The notes under the pieces: model-generated | The model's input: the letters and a program-made list of their open reading frames with translations, nothing else | The model's database searches: none | Told to the model about the DNA's origin: nothing | Shown here: positions 23,657 to 36,228 of the stretch, one piece after another | Position numbering within the stretch: the first letter of the stretch is position 1 | Layout of the letters: each line of letters starts with the position of its first letter | Made by a program: the position numbers and the translations under genes | Source: Bombus terrestris | Lineage: Eukaryota; Arthropoda; Insecta; Hymenoptera; Apidae | Direction: 5' to 3' | Assembly (NCBI RefSeq): GCF_910591885.1 | Contig: NC_063278.1 | Span: forward strand, 4,055,501 to 4,119,500 | DNA: 64,000 nt

Positions 23657-23790
23657 AAAAATATCCAAAGTATAGTATTTATTACAATATTCAGTGAATG
23701 AAATAAATTTCCTCTTAGATTCCACTTGTTTTACAACTTGTTTACAATTAGATTTGTAAAAATACTAATTTGTATAAAAATTGTAGTCTA
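23657..23790 (+). repeat. Dispersed repeat, copy 1 (ATCCAAAGTAT family)
   Basis: It shares the order ATATCCAAAGTAT, then TATTCAGTGAATGAAATAAATTTC and CTTAGATTC, then an AATTTGTATAAAA tail with the copy at 61680-61795. It also shares a shorter core with 56275-56375. The family looks like an old interspersed element; its class is unknown to me. Confidence 0.55.
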
Positions 23791-24248
23791 ATAATGAGAA
23801 TATAATGCCGTAATAACTGATAGTACGTATAGTGGTCATAAGAAATGCTTATTACATACAGTGTGTCTCACGAACTCTCTTCACCTGAAATATTTCTTTT
23901 ATGAGTAAAACGAAGAAATTATCTGAAAAAAAAAAAAAAAAAATTAAAAACATAATCGTATTTTTCAAACTCAATTTTTTCAAAGCGAGGTATCGAATAA
24001 AGAAATCTATTCTAGATTCAATCTCTAATCGGTTGACCACGTTACGCTGTATAATAAAATTTAATATACTTTCAAACTATTTTTTCATTTATTATCAAAT
24101 CCAAATCTAAACCGGCATTATTCAATTATTTCAAATAACGAATTATTCTAACTATTTTATTACGTTCATTGTAGAAACTTTTTTCATGTCGCAAGATTAT
24201 TTGCAATTAATCTCCTAATTACAAGAAATTATAAGCAAATATGTTGTT

Positions 24249-24399
24249 GGTACAGGCTTTTGACAAGACTTACACGCAGTATGTTCTTCTATACTTTTTA
24301 ATTAAATATATGTTTGGCCCTTGGGTGTTTTTAGTCGTCGAATATTTTTTTAAATTACGATGGTGAGTTTAGTGCCTTTTGTCTCAAAAGTCTTGTACC
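24249..24399. mobile_element. Candidate 151-bp MITE with imperfect terminal inverted repeats
   Basis: The left end GGTACAGGCTTTTGACAA and the reverse complement of the right end GGTACAAGACTTTTGAGACAA agree over about 25 bases with two small gaps. The interior has no coding capacity. A target-site duplication is not clear, so the boundaries and family (possibly mariner-type) are uncertain. Confidence 0.4.
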
Positions 24400-24639
24400 T
24401 TCGTATTTGTATACTATTGTCAAGGAAATCGGTGACCTGGAGATTCAGATGAATTCCTATGTGGTCTACCTAGATATTTTGTACTATGTTTCACGATTTC
24501 TTTTCCCATTTAAAAATTACATAACTTGTTTTTTTATTCAATATCTTTAAATTTTTGAGAGAAGAGATTCATTATAAATAAATAAATATATATATGTACT
24601 AAATATTTTTTATTCGGATAACACATACAATAATAACCT

Positions 24640-24706
24640 ATATGTGTGAGGACTTTGTGGCCCTCGCGGATTCCTGGACCACAAGTTAAGAATCGCTGGT
24701 CTAGAG
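24640..24706 (-). mobile_element. Terminus of a hAT-like element (one end only)
   Basis: Read on the minus strand from 24698, the sequence begins CAGCGATTCTTAACTTGTGG and continues with a GGTCC...GGCC block. This resembles the CAGNGGTTCTTAACC terminus common to non-autonomous hAT elements. The 8 bases outside it (24699-24706) would be one copy of the target duplication. No matching second end was found, so this looks like a truncated copy. Confidence 0.45.
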
Positions 24707-26785
24707 TAATGTTGGCAATCTTAAACAATAATATCGATTGTCTGAACGCTTCTTCAAGTTGTTTTAGGAAATACAATGTTGCTAATTGCTGACCCATAAA
24801 AAGTTCCAAATTTCTTCAATTTAGTTACGTAGCTAACTTCTTCAAGTTAATTATTTGCTTTCATAGAGATAAAACCGAAATTCTTTAATAATATAAATAG
24901 TCTTGCATCTATTGACTTTTACGACGTTCTATAAAGAACAGACAACAGAGAAAGTATCCTTTTCTGTATTTCAGGTCAGCGCTACTAAAAATAAAGAACA
25001 TCTGTTTTACTTCAAGAGTAGCTTGTTTTTATTGAAATCCATAAAGTACTCTGTAAAGCACGGTCATTTCGTAAACCTTATATATAATAAGCATATTATA
25101 AACGCATCCTGATATCTGGTCTGTATCTGTCCGAAAAGGTTTGAAATTTTATACGCTAGTAAAAGAGAGGGCATAGTTTACGACATTCTCAAGTGATTTT
25201 ACTATCTCTTCCCAGAACCAGAGATAAAGGAATCGAAGTAATCGCTGCGACCGTTCGAAGCTTCGCATTTTCAGACGTCGCAATTATAAGACGTCGGAGC
25301 CCGTTGGCTCACACGCACTAAGCGGGTGAGGACTTAATTTATAACACCCTTAAGTGTTGACGCTTTCTCTATCCACAGGGTGACGAAGGCCAGGCAGCCA
25401 TCCTAGATGTTCGAAATTCACATTTTCTTACATTCTCAGATAGGAATTTTTTTTTTTTTATTTGATAGATTATTTGTTATCAATTCTCATTGAGAATTAT
25501 AGGTAAATTATTTTGACGTGGTACTGTAACTTGGATTATAAGAGTTTATAATATGTTTGATTCAAGTTGAATCTAATGTTTAAATCTAAATGATAGAAAA
25601 TAGTAATTGATAATTATTATCAGTTAAAAAGATTAACTGCGATACTAAAGAAAAGTGAGATGAAATTCTAGGTAGATACCAGCTTATACGTAAAAGTATC
25701 AAAGAAATATATATGGTGTACATAATATATCGTCAAAGTTTAATTCTTTAAAATATTCTTTTCATAGTATTACGTCTCTGTATGTGAGAAGTAAGTTATT
25801 ATTAAAAGATTACTTAAAATTGTTTCAAGATGAAGAAAACTTACTATGTTTTATTATGATAATGAGTAATAGCGATTAGATTTCATTTAAAAGTATGATT
25901 AGTTAGTTGAGTTAGAGCAGTTTCGATTTTTTTATATTGAGTAGATCTAATACATAAGAATTCCTATTAAGTTTAAATATTATTATAATTAGTTTCGAAT
26001 GCATGATATATTCATAGAATAATTAAATTTGCATAAAACTACATTTGAACATTATTGAAAGTTCTTAAAATAATTACTTAATATTATGCATTATTATTAA
26101 TGTTATATGATTATTATTAATAATTTATCGTTTGCAACGCACATATAAATTTTAGTAAAAATTAGAAGCATATAATAGAAAATTATGACTTCTTAAATAT
26201 ACCGCTACTTAAACCTGGTCGATGATTGGTTCATTACCTAGAAATGGAGGGGACATAGGAAGAGTCTGATTGGATGAACGAAGCATTTCGTGTTCAACTT
26301 CAACAAATAATATGTTGGATAGTTCTCTGTGGAGATGTAATAGAGTTTGGAAATCGGTTTTCACGAATAGTGAAGAGCAGGCAATGTTCGAGATAGAATC
26401 AGTTGAGCTATTGTCAAATTATGATATATTTGTATAAGAAGTGATAAAGTTTAGTGGAATTACAAGAAAAGTTTATAATATATTATATATGTGCGACATT
26501 TGAAGAGAAATAAGGTACCTTTGATTTTTATGCATGTATAACGGTGGCCTAATTTTTTTTCTTGAAGTATCCTCCCAGTGTTCAGATAATTTTGAAATTT
26601 CAATAAATTAAAGATTGTTATATATTACTAATTTATACTTTGATTAATATGAGAACGATAATACCTACCGAAAATATGTGAATTGCCTATAATTTGATAT
26701 GCAGCTGTTGCCATTGCTTTTTTACATTCGATTTTGTGTACTCGTTACATGTCATCAGGAATTATGATTGGTTTATCTTTTCATA

Positions 26786-26793
26786 TGACGTCA
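26786..26793. promoter_or_regulatory. Full palindromic CRE (TGACGTCA) in a promoter-like block
   Basis: A perfect TGACGTCA lies 20-odd bases downstream of a GATTGG (inverted CCAAT) word, about 1.1 kb upstream of the Tdrd7 ATG. It may mark the Tdrd7 promoter; no transcript evidence is available. Confidence 0.35.
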
Positions 26794-27931
26794 AAGTAAC
26801 GACGTATTTAGTTTTGCAAAATAAGTGTACATAATATTTATATCGTTTGTCAAATTTATTCCAGTTAGTAAGCGTTAGTTAGATAATATTACTATGGTAC
26901 AATTACGTAGTTTAAACTATTACATTAGCTCTTGTATTGTGACTTCGATGTATATGTATAGGGAGTGTACATGGTTTTAATTAAAAACGATATTAAAACT
27001 AAATGTTGTATATATCAATATATGTATAAAATTTCGCAGTAAAATTTTATGAAGTATGTGAATTAATTTTGTCATGAGAATTTTATGGTAGAATGTAAAT
27101 ATTTGGAAGCGAAAATGTTTTTTTTATAATGTGTCAAATGTATTACATCGTATTTCAAATAATTAGTAAGTATCTATCCTTTGTTAACAACAATATGTAT
27201 TTGACAATTTTGCGTATTTCACCAATTTTTACACTACCGATCTGATCGCCATTTGCCGGCATTATCCGAGATCTCAATTATAAGTCAGAAATACTAATTA
27301 TTGTATATTTCCAATCCTTTGTTTCATTCTCGCATCAGTGTACGATATAATTTTAAAATATATAACAGAAGTAAGTTGTTAAAAAGAAACTAGATGATAT
27401 TTATTGTATTTTATCTCGTTTAACATTTCCCAAGATGCAATTCTCATAACTTGATTGTAATACTTTTTGTCAAAGCCTAAAATTTTTCGTCAAGCATATG
27501 TAAAATATTGAAGAATAATAAAATAATCGAACATAAAATTGGTTTGAAAAATATTTTATACAATTACTATTTGTACTTATATTATAAAAAATATTTATAT
27601 TATTACAATAAGATTTATATTTTACAAATATCTATAAATATTTTTGTATGATTTTATTTTAAAGTGGTTAATAAATAAACAATATTTACATTATATTATA
27701 AATAAACATTAACCCATTAATGTTGTTCTAATAAATTAATGTAATTTTTTTATAAGTACTAAGCATTTAATTAGTAATTATATTATTTAAACATTATTAT
27801 TCAGAATGTACTTTGTTAAAAATTATGTATCAAGTCATTTATCTGATGTTTAAATGTTTTCAGAATTTTACTTTGTAAATATAATTTATATACACATTTA
27901 TTAACATTTTTAAATATACAAAAAAGCAATA

Positions 27932-30900
27932 ATGGAAAGAGAAGAAGTAATAAAAAATGTACGTGCATGTCTCATATCTTCAAAAGGTGGAGTCAAGATG
28001 GATGATCTAAATAGTAAGTTTTTTCTTTTAAGGAGCTTTTTTTTATCACTATTTAATCCTATTATAATTTACTTAAATTTTCATAACATTCATTTAGAAT
28101 GTTTATATTTCTATAAACCATACATATATTAACTAAAGTAAATAAAAATTAACAATTTTACATTGTATGTTTATAATGCAGCTGTAAAAAATATTTATAT
28201 TAACACTTTTTGCAGAAGATTATAGATTGCTCATTGATGAAAATATACCATTTCGAAAGTTAGGGTATCAATCTTTAGTTGCCTTTTTACGTACTGTCGA
28301 TAGTGTTAAAATTATTGAGAAAGGAAAAGATTGTTTTGTGGAGGCTGTACCTAGTGGAGAATCTGCACATATCTCAAAGTTAATTGCTCGACAAAAGACA
28401 GCAACGAAAAAATATAATAAAATGGTAGGTCTGTTATTCATCTATACTGTTCAATATCATTTTATTGTATATTACATTATCTTTAATGTTGTATTGCTCT
28501 AGGCGAATAGAGAAAGACCAACACCATTTCGTAAACCTATGATGACAAGAAATTTTGGCAGTATAAGAAGTTTTAACAATAATTTATGTTCACAAATGAG
28601 TGGAAAGTAAGTGTAGAATGCATTATCTATGTTTCATTTTTTTATGTCCTAAATATTACATATAAAAATAAGTAGAAAATAATCTTTCACAAATAATTAA
28701 TTCTTTTTTATATTTTTGAAACGTTGTTAGTATATAAATTTTAAGAGATATTCAAAACTGTATATGTTATATATTTTGTGTGTGTGTGCGTGTGTGCGCG
28801 CGCGCGCGTGTACACACATTTGAACATTTGTTATTTTAGACAAAATATGTATTTTCCTGCAATGTCAACCAAAATTACTATTCATCAAAATAGCGAGAAA
28901 CCCAGATATATACAATCTAATTGTGGTATACCACCAAGTTCTCCTAGTAAAGTAAGTAATATATACCTGATGAGATTACATATTTTGGTACTGAAGGAGA
29001 GAAATTTATTTTAATTTTTAGAGACTGAAAGATAGACAAGTGAATACTGCTTTATCAACAAACCAAAGTATTAACAAGTCTAAAGATGAGACACAAATAA
29101 AGAACAATCTAAGGACAGTAACATCTGTGATAAGTCAACATTCAAAGAATGCTAATATCAATGTGGAAATGCTTCCTAAAAAAATTTCAAGTCTAAACGA
29201 CAGACTTAAAGTAAGTTCTTATATTCCTTCATTGATGGATATACGCACCAACATTTCAACACTGTCTCAATCACCTGAGGTGTTGTCACCTTTCTCACCT
29301 GGGCAACTTCTAGCAGATAGTAAAATGAAATTTCAACAATCAAAATTACCTGTAAGTATTTATTAATTACTAAATTATACAATATATGATTAATAAGTTA
29401 TATTTGTAGACAGCATTAGGTAATACTAGAAAAATTGTGCCAAAATTACAACTTACTGATCTAAGAGAAGAATTGAAACAAAGAGCTAGTGTACTAAATT
29501 TTCCAGAACCTGTGTATCAAATCTGTCCTACAACAATTAAAAATACTAAAGAACCGGCTGTGTTTGCACAAGTTAAGGTTTGTGAAATTGTTTTGATACT
29601 TTTCTGATAGAAATTATTCATATATTGAAGTATAAATTAACGACAATAAGAAATAAATAGTAATTTATAGTAGATATAAAACATTAAAAATATATTTCTA
29701 GATTGGTCCTCACGGATATTCAAGTTATCCAGAAGAAGCAGATACTGAAGAAGAGGCACAAATACTTGCAGCGAAATTTGCCTTGCTTGATCTAACCGAA
29801 AAATATGGTTCATCTACTTGCTTTAATGAAACTAAAGACAAAGGCATAATAAAAGAACGAGTTTTGTCCATAATAGATGCTCATCCAAATGGTATCTTTA
29901 TGCACCAGATACCCATGTATTATAAACAACAGTACGAGGAAATTTTACCTGGAAACTGGGAAAAAGTTATTGAGACGAGCTCAGAAATTGTTTTAGAAAA
30001 GGGTGTAGATAATTCGGTAATTTTACGTCGGTTTACCTCGTCGGATTTACGTGAAAAGGTAAAATAATGTGTTCTGTAAACTATAGGCTGTTTTATGTAC
30101 GTATATGAAAGAAATACAATTATTATTTAATATATATATTTTTAGATACGAAATACAACATCATTAAAGACAGATAAAATACAACTGCATCCAATTGGTC
30201 CTGTTGCACCTGGACAATTGCAATTACCGGAAGAAGAATTTTGGATTGTGTCTGTTACATACGTTATAAGTACTGTTGAAATATGGGCTAGAATTGTAGG
30301 AGATGCATATAGTGTAAGTTAAAAAGAATTTTTTTTATATATAATCTTTTTTTATAATTATTATTTATATTTACTTACATGATCTTTATGTAGGATGAAT
30401 TTGACATTATGACCACCGAAATGAGTAAACATTACGGTAATATCCAACAATCTCTGAAAGCACCACTTATTGAAATTGGAAATTACTATGTTGTGTTTGA
30501 GGATGAATCGTGGCACAGAGTTCGTTGTGTAGATTTTAATAACACAACTGGAATGGTTACAGTTTCATTTATTGATCATGGTGATGAGGATATTTACCAT
30601 TATAGTAGATTACAAGTATTGGATAAAAAGTTTTGTGTGCTTCCTGCTCAGGTATGATATTGATGAATCAATGATAAATCGCTCTGACGCAATAATATAA
30701 TGCCATTTTTATTAAGATACAAACTTTATAATATTATCAAAAATATTTGTAAACAATTGTATTAAATCATATATAGGCATTAAGACTGTGTCTTTATGGT
30801 TTGGAAGATTTCAATGATTGTGATAGCACCGTGATAGCAATTGAAAAATGTTTGCTTGACCGTGCTTTATATGTTGAAGTACGAAATCGTAAGAAAGATC

Positions 30901-32897
30901 AGAATGATATCTCTGCGACAGTTGTGTTTTATGATACTCATGGACCAGATGACATTAATTTGAATTTAGAATTGTTTAAACAAATCTCACAAAACGTATT
31001 AGTTGCTCCTAAATTAGACGTGGTAAGTACTTGTTTGTATTCCAGAAGATGTTCTTGAATTTTCGACAAAAAGTAATGTTTTTTTATTATTTATAGGAGG
31101 GACAAGTATCAGAAGTATTTATTTCTCACGTAGAACAAAATGGTGATGTTTATGTACAAGTGCAGTCTGAAAGTATGAAACTTTTGGTTAATTTATTAAA
31201 TCGATTAATATGTACTGGACTAAACACAGAAGATCTAGAGAGTTGCATTGTAACCACAGTTGATTCTAGTAAAACATACTTTGTGTCAGTAAATAATAAT
31301 TGGTACAGGGGGAAAATCGTAAGTGACAGCTTTTACAATCAATTAAGAGCATTTTTAATTGATTTTGGTAAGACTGTCACTATAACAAAAAGCAATCTTC
31401 TTTCTTTAGAAACATTATCTCAAGTTTTAGCAAATTATCCTCCTCAGGTAAGATTTTAATTTGGATATTTGATAAAAATTAAAAAATCTAATATATTAGA
31501 ACAAATTTTAACGATGCATTCATAATAATAGGCATTGAAGGTACATCTTCATAACATTGATAAGTCAATGTTCAATGAAAAGATGGTTGTAAAACTTGCA
31601 GAACTTGCACCAAAAGGTGAACCACTTATTGTAAAAGTTGTATCATCTATAAAGGGGACACCAGTTGTGGAATTATTTAAAAGAATTCAACCAAGTAATA
31701 TGCTTGTTTCTGTCAATAACACCTTGGCTCTTGAAGAGGAAATTACGAAGTATAGTATATAAAAGTATTGATAAATATTACTGCGAAAAAGAAAATAATA
31801 AGCAATTGCTATTTTTATTATATTTGCAGAACACATGGGGATGGTAACAATAATATAAAACCAAGGAAACGCATCGAACGTATGAATTCTAAATTCGCAG
31901 GAAGTGAAGATGATGACGTTGTAAAGTCTTTAAAACCACCAAAAATTTCAGGCATTGGCGAATATTTTGATGTTCATGTAACAATGGCTGCCCATCCCGG
32001 AAATTTTACTGTTCAACCATTTGACGATAAACGTTCATTAGAGGTAAATGTAATTTTTTATCTATTTTGTTAGGTATAAAATATGTATTACAATTATATA
32101 TATAATTACACTGCATTATTTTATAATTATATTTATAGTTATATAATTATAATATATAAAAAAAATATATATTTCATATAAATTAAATGTATATATTTTT
32201 ATAATTTTAGTTAATGATGATTCAATTACAAGAAGCTTGTCAAGTATACAAAGGTCCAACTCCAACTCCAGAATCAATAAAAGAAGGCAAACTTTATGCA
32301 GCTCAACACATTGACAGTCACTGGTATAGGTATAAATAAAAAGTGATCTATAAATACATATTTTAAGTCTGAACTTTACATTATGGAGTTATTGATATTA
32401 ATTAATAATTTCTATTTATTCTCTATTATTTTTAAGGGTATGCATTTCAAGTATCATTAAAGAAAATATGGTTAGCGTTTACTTCTGCGATTTCGGAGAT
32501 GTATCAGTACTACCATTAAATAAATTACAACCTTTGAAAAGTGAATTCTTAGAACTACCGTATCAAGCTATTAAAGCAAGACTTGTTGGTATGTAATTGT
32601 TTTATCTTCCAGTTTTAATTTGTTTTCAAGATGCAGCGTTTTACTTCGTAAATTTTGTTACTAATTTAAACAGGTATACGACCGATTAACGTTGACTGGT
32701 CTGTGGAAGATAGTTTAAGGTTTCAAGAATTAGTCGTGGATAAAAATTTTGTATCAATAGTTTACGAATCTAAGTCTGATGGATTTTCCCCGGCCGATAC
32801 TATATTGGGTTTAAAATTGATAGATGTTAATACTGCTGAAGATATTTACATCGATCAACTTTTAATTGAGGAAGGTCGAGCTACATTAAATGATTAA
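27932..32897 (+). CDS. TDRD7: LOTUS- and Tudor-domain protein TDRD7 (Tapas)
   Basis: TDRD7/Tapas is a germ-granule (nuage) protein that works with Vasa and the piRNA pathway. Sixteen exons join in phase: 27932-28013, 28216-28424, 28503-28606, 28840-28951, 29022-29351, 29410-29577, 29702-30058, 30146-30313, 30394-30651, 30777-31022, 31097-31447, 31532-31749, 31830-32043, 32211-32329, 32437-32588 and 32674-32897 (1103 aa). LOTUS/OST-HTH 1 occupies about residues 3-75 (IPFRKLGYQSLVAFLRTV). A second LOTUS lies near 385-445. Three extended Tudor domains follow at about 470-600, 680-795 and 890-1030, with YVVFEDESWHRVR...VSFIDHGDED, WYRGKI...AFLIDFGKT and HWYRVCIS...VYFCDFGDVS cores. The GEYFDVHVTMAAHPGNF stretch matches the TDRD7 C-terminal half. 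Vertebrate TDRD7 has three LOTUS copies; only two are evident here. Confidence 0.93.
28775..28812. repeat. (TG)n(CG)n microsatellite inside a Tdrd7 intron
   Basis: An alternating TGTGTG tract with a GCGCGCGCG core, in the 233-bp intron before exon 28840-28951. Alternating purine-pyrimidine CG/TG tracts can adopt Z-form DNA. Confidence 0.85.
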
Positions 32898-33481
32898 AGC
32901 GATATTTACTTGGATACAGTTGATACAAAATAGGAGTATCATAGTAAACACTAATGGTTAAATTAATTTTGACAACTTCGGCATGGAATACATGTATTTG
33001 TTTCCTACGTAAATGCTAAGTGATATCTTTGTACAGTTTTACTGTTTTACGCTTGAGAATTTAGTTGCTTGTATATAAAAATAATATTTCTATTTAATAC
33101 TATATGTAAAACCCATAGCATGATTAACTGTCTTAGATAGAAGTAATGAAAATATAATGGAAATTATATGAATGTATATACACATACACCAAACGTGTAT
33201 TACGTAATACGTGTATGTGTACATTATACTTATACATATACATATATTATCTATGTCCTATACCTATAATTATGTCTTTGAAAAGTTATAGCATTTTATT
33301 TTTCAAGAAAATAATAATTTATTGAACTAACTTTTAAACATTATATATGCACATTCTTATAGAGTATTTTATATATTTTTGTTATAATATTCTATGTTTT
33401 TAAGATTCTTTATTTTTTCAAACTTCTTAAATTTAATTTTTGTTCTATATTAACAAATTTGGCTGTGTCATATAAAAGACA

Positions 33482-33550
33482 ACAAAACTGTGACAAAAAC
33501 TGTGACGAAAACTGTGACAAAAATTGTGACAAAAATGTTTTGACAAAAAT
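33482..33550. repeat. Minisatellite, about five copies of a 12-bp unit
   Basis: The unit ACAAAAACTGTG is repeated with few substitutions (ACGAAAACTGTG, ACAAAAATTGTG), then decays into GTTTTGACAAAAATT. It lies in the Tdrd7 3' flank. Confidence 0.85.
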
Positions 33551-35469
33551 TAAAAGCATTCCATTTTTTTTACTTCCAATACATTGGTTATTCTTCATTT
33601 TTTTTAATCATTTGTGTTAGGGTATTAAACACCCTAGGGTAACATGCTATCCTCGAGTGATTGTAAGCTATTGTTTGTGTTTTGTATGTGATAAATACTT
33701 TGTTGGTTAGTTTTTTTCTATTATAACATGCTTTCAATTTTGTTATTGACTTGTCAATTTAAATTGTTAACATAATCTAACTATATATAATTTAAGAATA
33801 TTATAATATGTCCTATATGTTTTAATTGTTTTTGGTTAACAGAAGAAAGATAAATTTATTTCTTGTAGTGTATATTACGAATTTATTTTGTCTTAGATAA
33901 TTATTTCTTTACTTCAGTATTCAATTAGATTAGATATATATGCGATATATTAGTAAAACATGATATTATATATTTATGCATATATATATATACAAATATA
34001 TATTTGCGAATATTGCTTTATGACGAATATTTTTGTTTTGTTAATGTAGTAAGATACAATATTATAACTTAATGTTACGTTGCGGTAAAATATTATTTTT
34101 GATAATAACTTGATGAAAGGTGCCAATAAATACTAATGTTTCCATAAATGTAAGAATTCTTATTTCAAAAACCTGTGTTAATATCAATGTAGTATGATAT
34201 ATTAATAATAAATATATTTCAAAATGTGTTTTATTTGATGAATATTTAATACGAATACATATATTCTATAATTCCAGAACGTATAAATGGATAAAATGTC
34301 TTATTTGTTGTTACATGTGTTGTTACGTTTAGGTTTTATTGATTGGTATGAATAACGCGTACTTGTATAATGAATCGCATGTGTTAGAAAGCGCACGCGT
34401 TATGCCAATAATCATCGATCATTACGCTTATCACGCGTCCATGATTTACGAAAATCAACTTTTGTAATCTTTATGTGACGTAATATGAATGGTATTTATC
34501 TCATATAAATATATAGATATTTTATATATTATTTATATCATACTTTTTATCAACTGTAAAATAATCAATAAATAAATTTTAAAAAATTAGTATTAGTTAA
34601 TAACTAATATTAGTAATTTTTAATAATTAGTATTAAATTAGTATCTATTTAATTTATAATTTAATTTATTATGATTATAATTTAAATGACAGTAAGCTAT
34701 AACTATTTTTATAATGCTAACTTTAGTTAATCCATGAGATTTATCAATTAAAAATTACTTTATAGTTCAATATATATTTATAGTTCAACATCAGATGATT
34801 TAATGGATGCATATCTAAATTTATTCTAATTGCATTGTTAGCTTCTATTAGATTCTCAACAAATTTACTTCTTAAAATTTCTCTGATTTATTATATATTT
34901 TGTCTTGAAATTGGAACCCGTTCTAAAAATTGCACTAATTCTTTTTCTAACTTTGTCAGTTATTAATATATCGATAACATTTAATAATTGTACGAGATCA
35001 ATTAATAGAAATTACTTGATGAGTTATATACAATCTTTATATATATATATAGATATCTTATTCTTAATAAAATTGTTACAATTTCATAAATAATACATAA
35101 TGTATCATGAATATACATATGAAATAAATTACATATCTTGGAGAAAATACAAAATATATAAAGTATATAAAATAAATATAAAGGTTAACACTTTTTAACT
35201 TGGTTCTGTTTTATTATCAATCTGACATGTAACATACGTAACAAATAGCGTTGATTATAAGTCGATAGAACATAAGTTAGTTAAGTGATTGAGTTATATA
35301 TTTCGATACGAATATAATATAAATATTATGCTGGGAGATATATCTTATCCCGATAATAATAAATAATAACAGTAAGTTACCAATTTTCTATAATAATATA
35401 TATATTTGCATAAACACTGTATATCGTTTCTATAACACCCCTTCTTTTTTCGTTGCATATTAGAGGGGA

Positions 35470-35730
35470 TGAAGTAAGGTATCTGACGTCAAGAGAGCCA
35501 TCGCGCGGTGACAAGCTCACGTTACACTCACTCGTTTGAAGATCAGGTACCGACTCGGTGACCGATTTCGCTCGTGGAAGCGCGGGTTTTATCGTTGGCG
35601 GATGCCCCCTCGCGATTTTCGACACTCGTCACCAGTTTCGTTCGCGGACGGCAGCCTTGATGCTGGAACGAAGCAATCGTACGGAATTTCTTGCTTGTTC
35701 TTCTCAATTGGACTAGACTGGAGCCGACAG
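35470..35730 (+). promoter_or_regulatory. Candidate CRE-containing promoter and untranslated first exon of Ac78C
   Basis: A CpG-richer island stands out from AT-rich flanks. A full palindromic CRE (TGACGTCA) occupies 35484-35491. A strong donor context (GCCGACAG|GTAGCG) sits at 35730/35731, as for a non-coding exon spliced toward the cyclase coding exons. Assignment to Ac78C is by position only. Confidence 0.4.
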
Positions 35731-36228
35731 GTAGCGTAAAAACAAAACTCGAACATTTCGCTCATTGGAATTATATCACTTTTTTTTACCATTTCAGCGT
35801 TCTCTCTTCTTAATCGTTTTTTTTTTAAATTACTAACCTCGTCGGTATACGTGAATTCTTTACTCAAGTATCATAGCATTAAATCGTGAATTTCCTTCGA
35901 CTCGACGAATTCTTGAGTATATTATTATTTGTTATTATTATTCATAATCCTTGCCTTTTAGCTTAGGATGGCTTCCGGTTTACCTTTCCTCTTATTTTCC
36001 TTATCTCTTAAATATATTTCGTAAATCTCGAATTGTTGAGTATACACGTATACTCATAATAAATAGATTATTGAGTATATTATTTAAAAATGCTTTTCAG
36101 TAATTCTAGGATGCCTGTTCATTGATATTTAGGTATAAAAATAAGCTCGATCGCGTTCCGATGTTATGGTGGAGCATTTTTCACGGAAACCGAGGGGGAC
36201 TTGCTATAATACGGTATTTTTATACGTA

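Larger units (their letters stand above)
22666..27931. other. 5.3-kb AT-rich intergenic region with transposon debris
   Basis: The left end is the pAbp 3'UTR, with AATAAA at 22879-22884 and more copies to 23275. The rest has no supported protein gene. It holds a dispersed repeat (23657-23790), an inverted-repeat element (24249-24399), a hAT-like terminus (about 24640-24706), a GC-richer island at 25190-25440 and promoter-like blocks at about 26215-26300 and 26700-26830. Those last blocks could belong to an untranslated first exon of Tdrd7. Each item is listed separately. Confidence 0.5.
32898..36228. other. Tdrd7 3'UTR and intergenic region
   Basis: The proximal part is the likely Tdrd7 3'UTR, with AATAAA candidates near 34125 and 34205. 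It contains a nested palindrome (33177-33232), a GTGACAAAAACT minisatellite (33482-33550) and a block with three ACGCGT words (34355-34438). The right part from about 35460 is GC-richer and looks like a promoter and untranslated exon of the downstream cyclase. No protein gene is supported. Confidence 0.5.

Noticed and set aside
23857..23895. CAGTGTGTCTCACGAACTCTC resembling a mariner-type end
   Set aside because: No matching inverted end or TA duplication could be found nearby.
25254..25330. Possible tRNA-like segment containing GTTCGAAGC
   Set aside because: The anticodon stem, acceptor stem and spacing of a tRNA could not be assembled.
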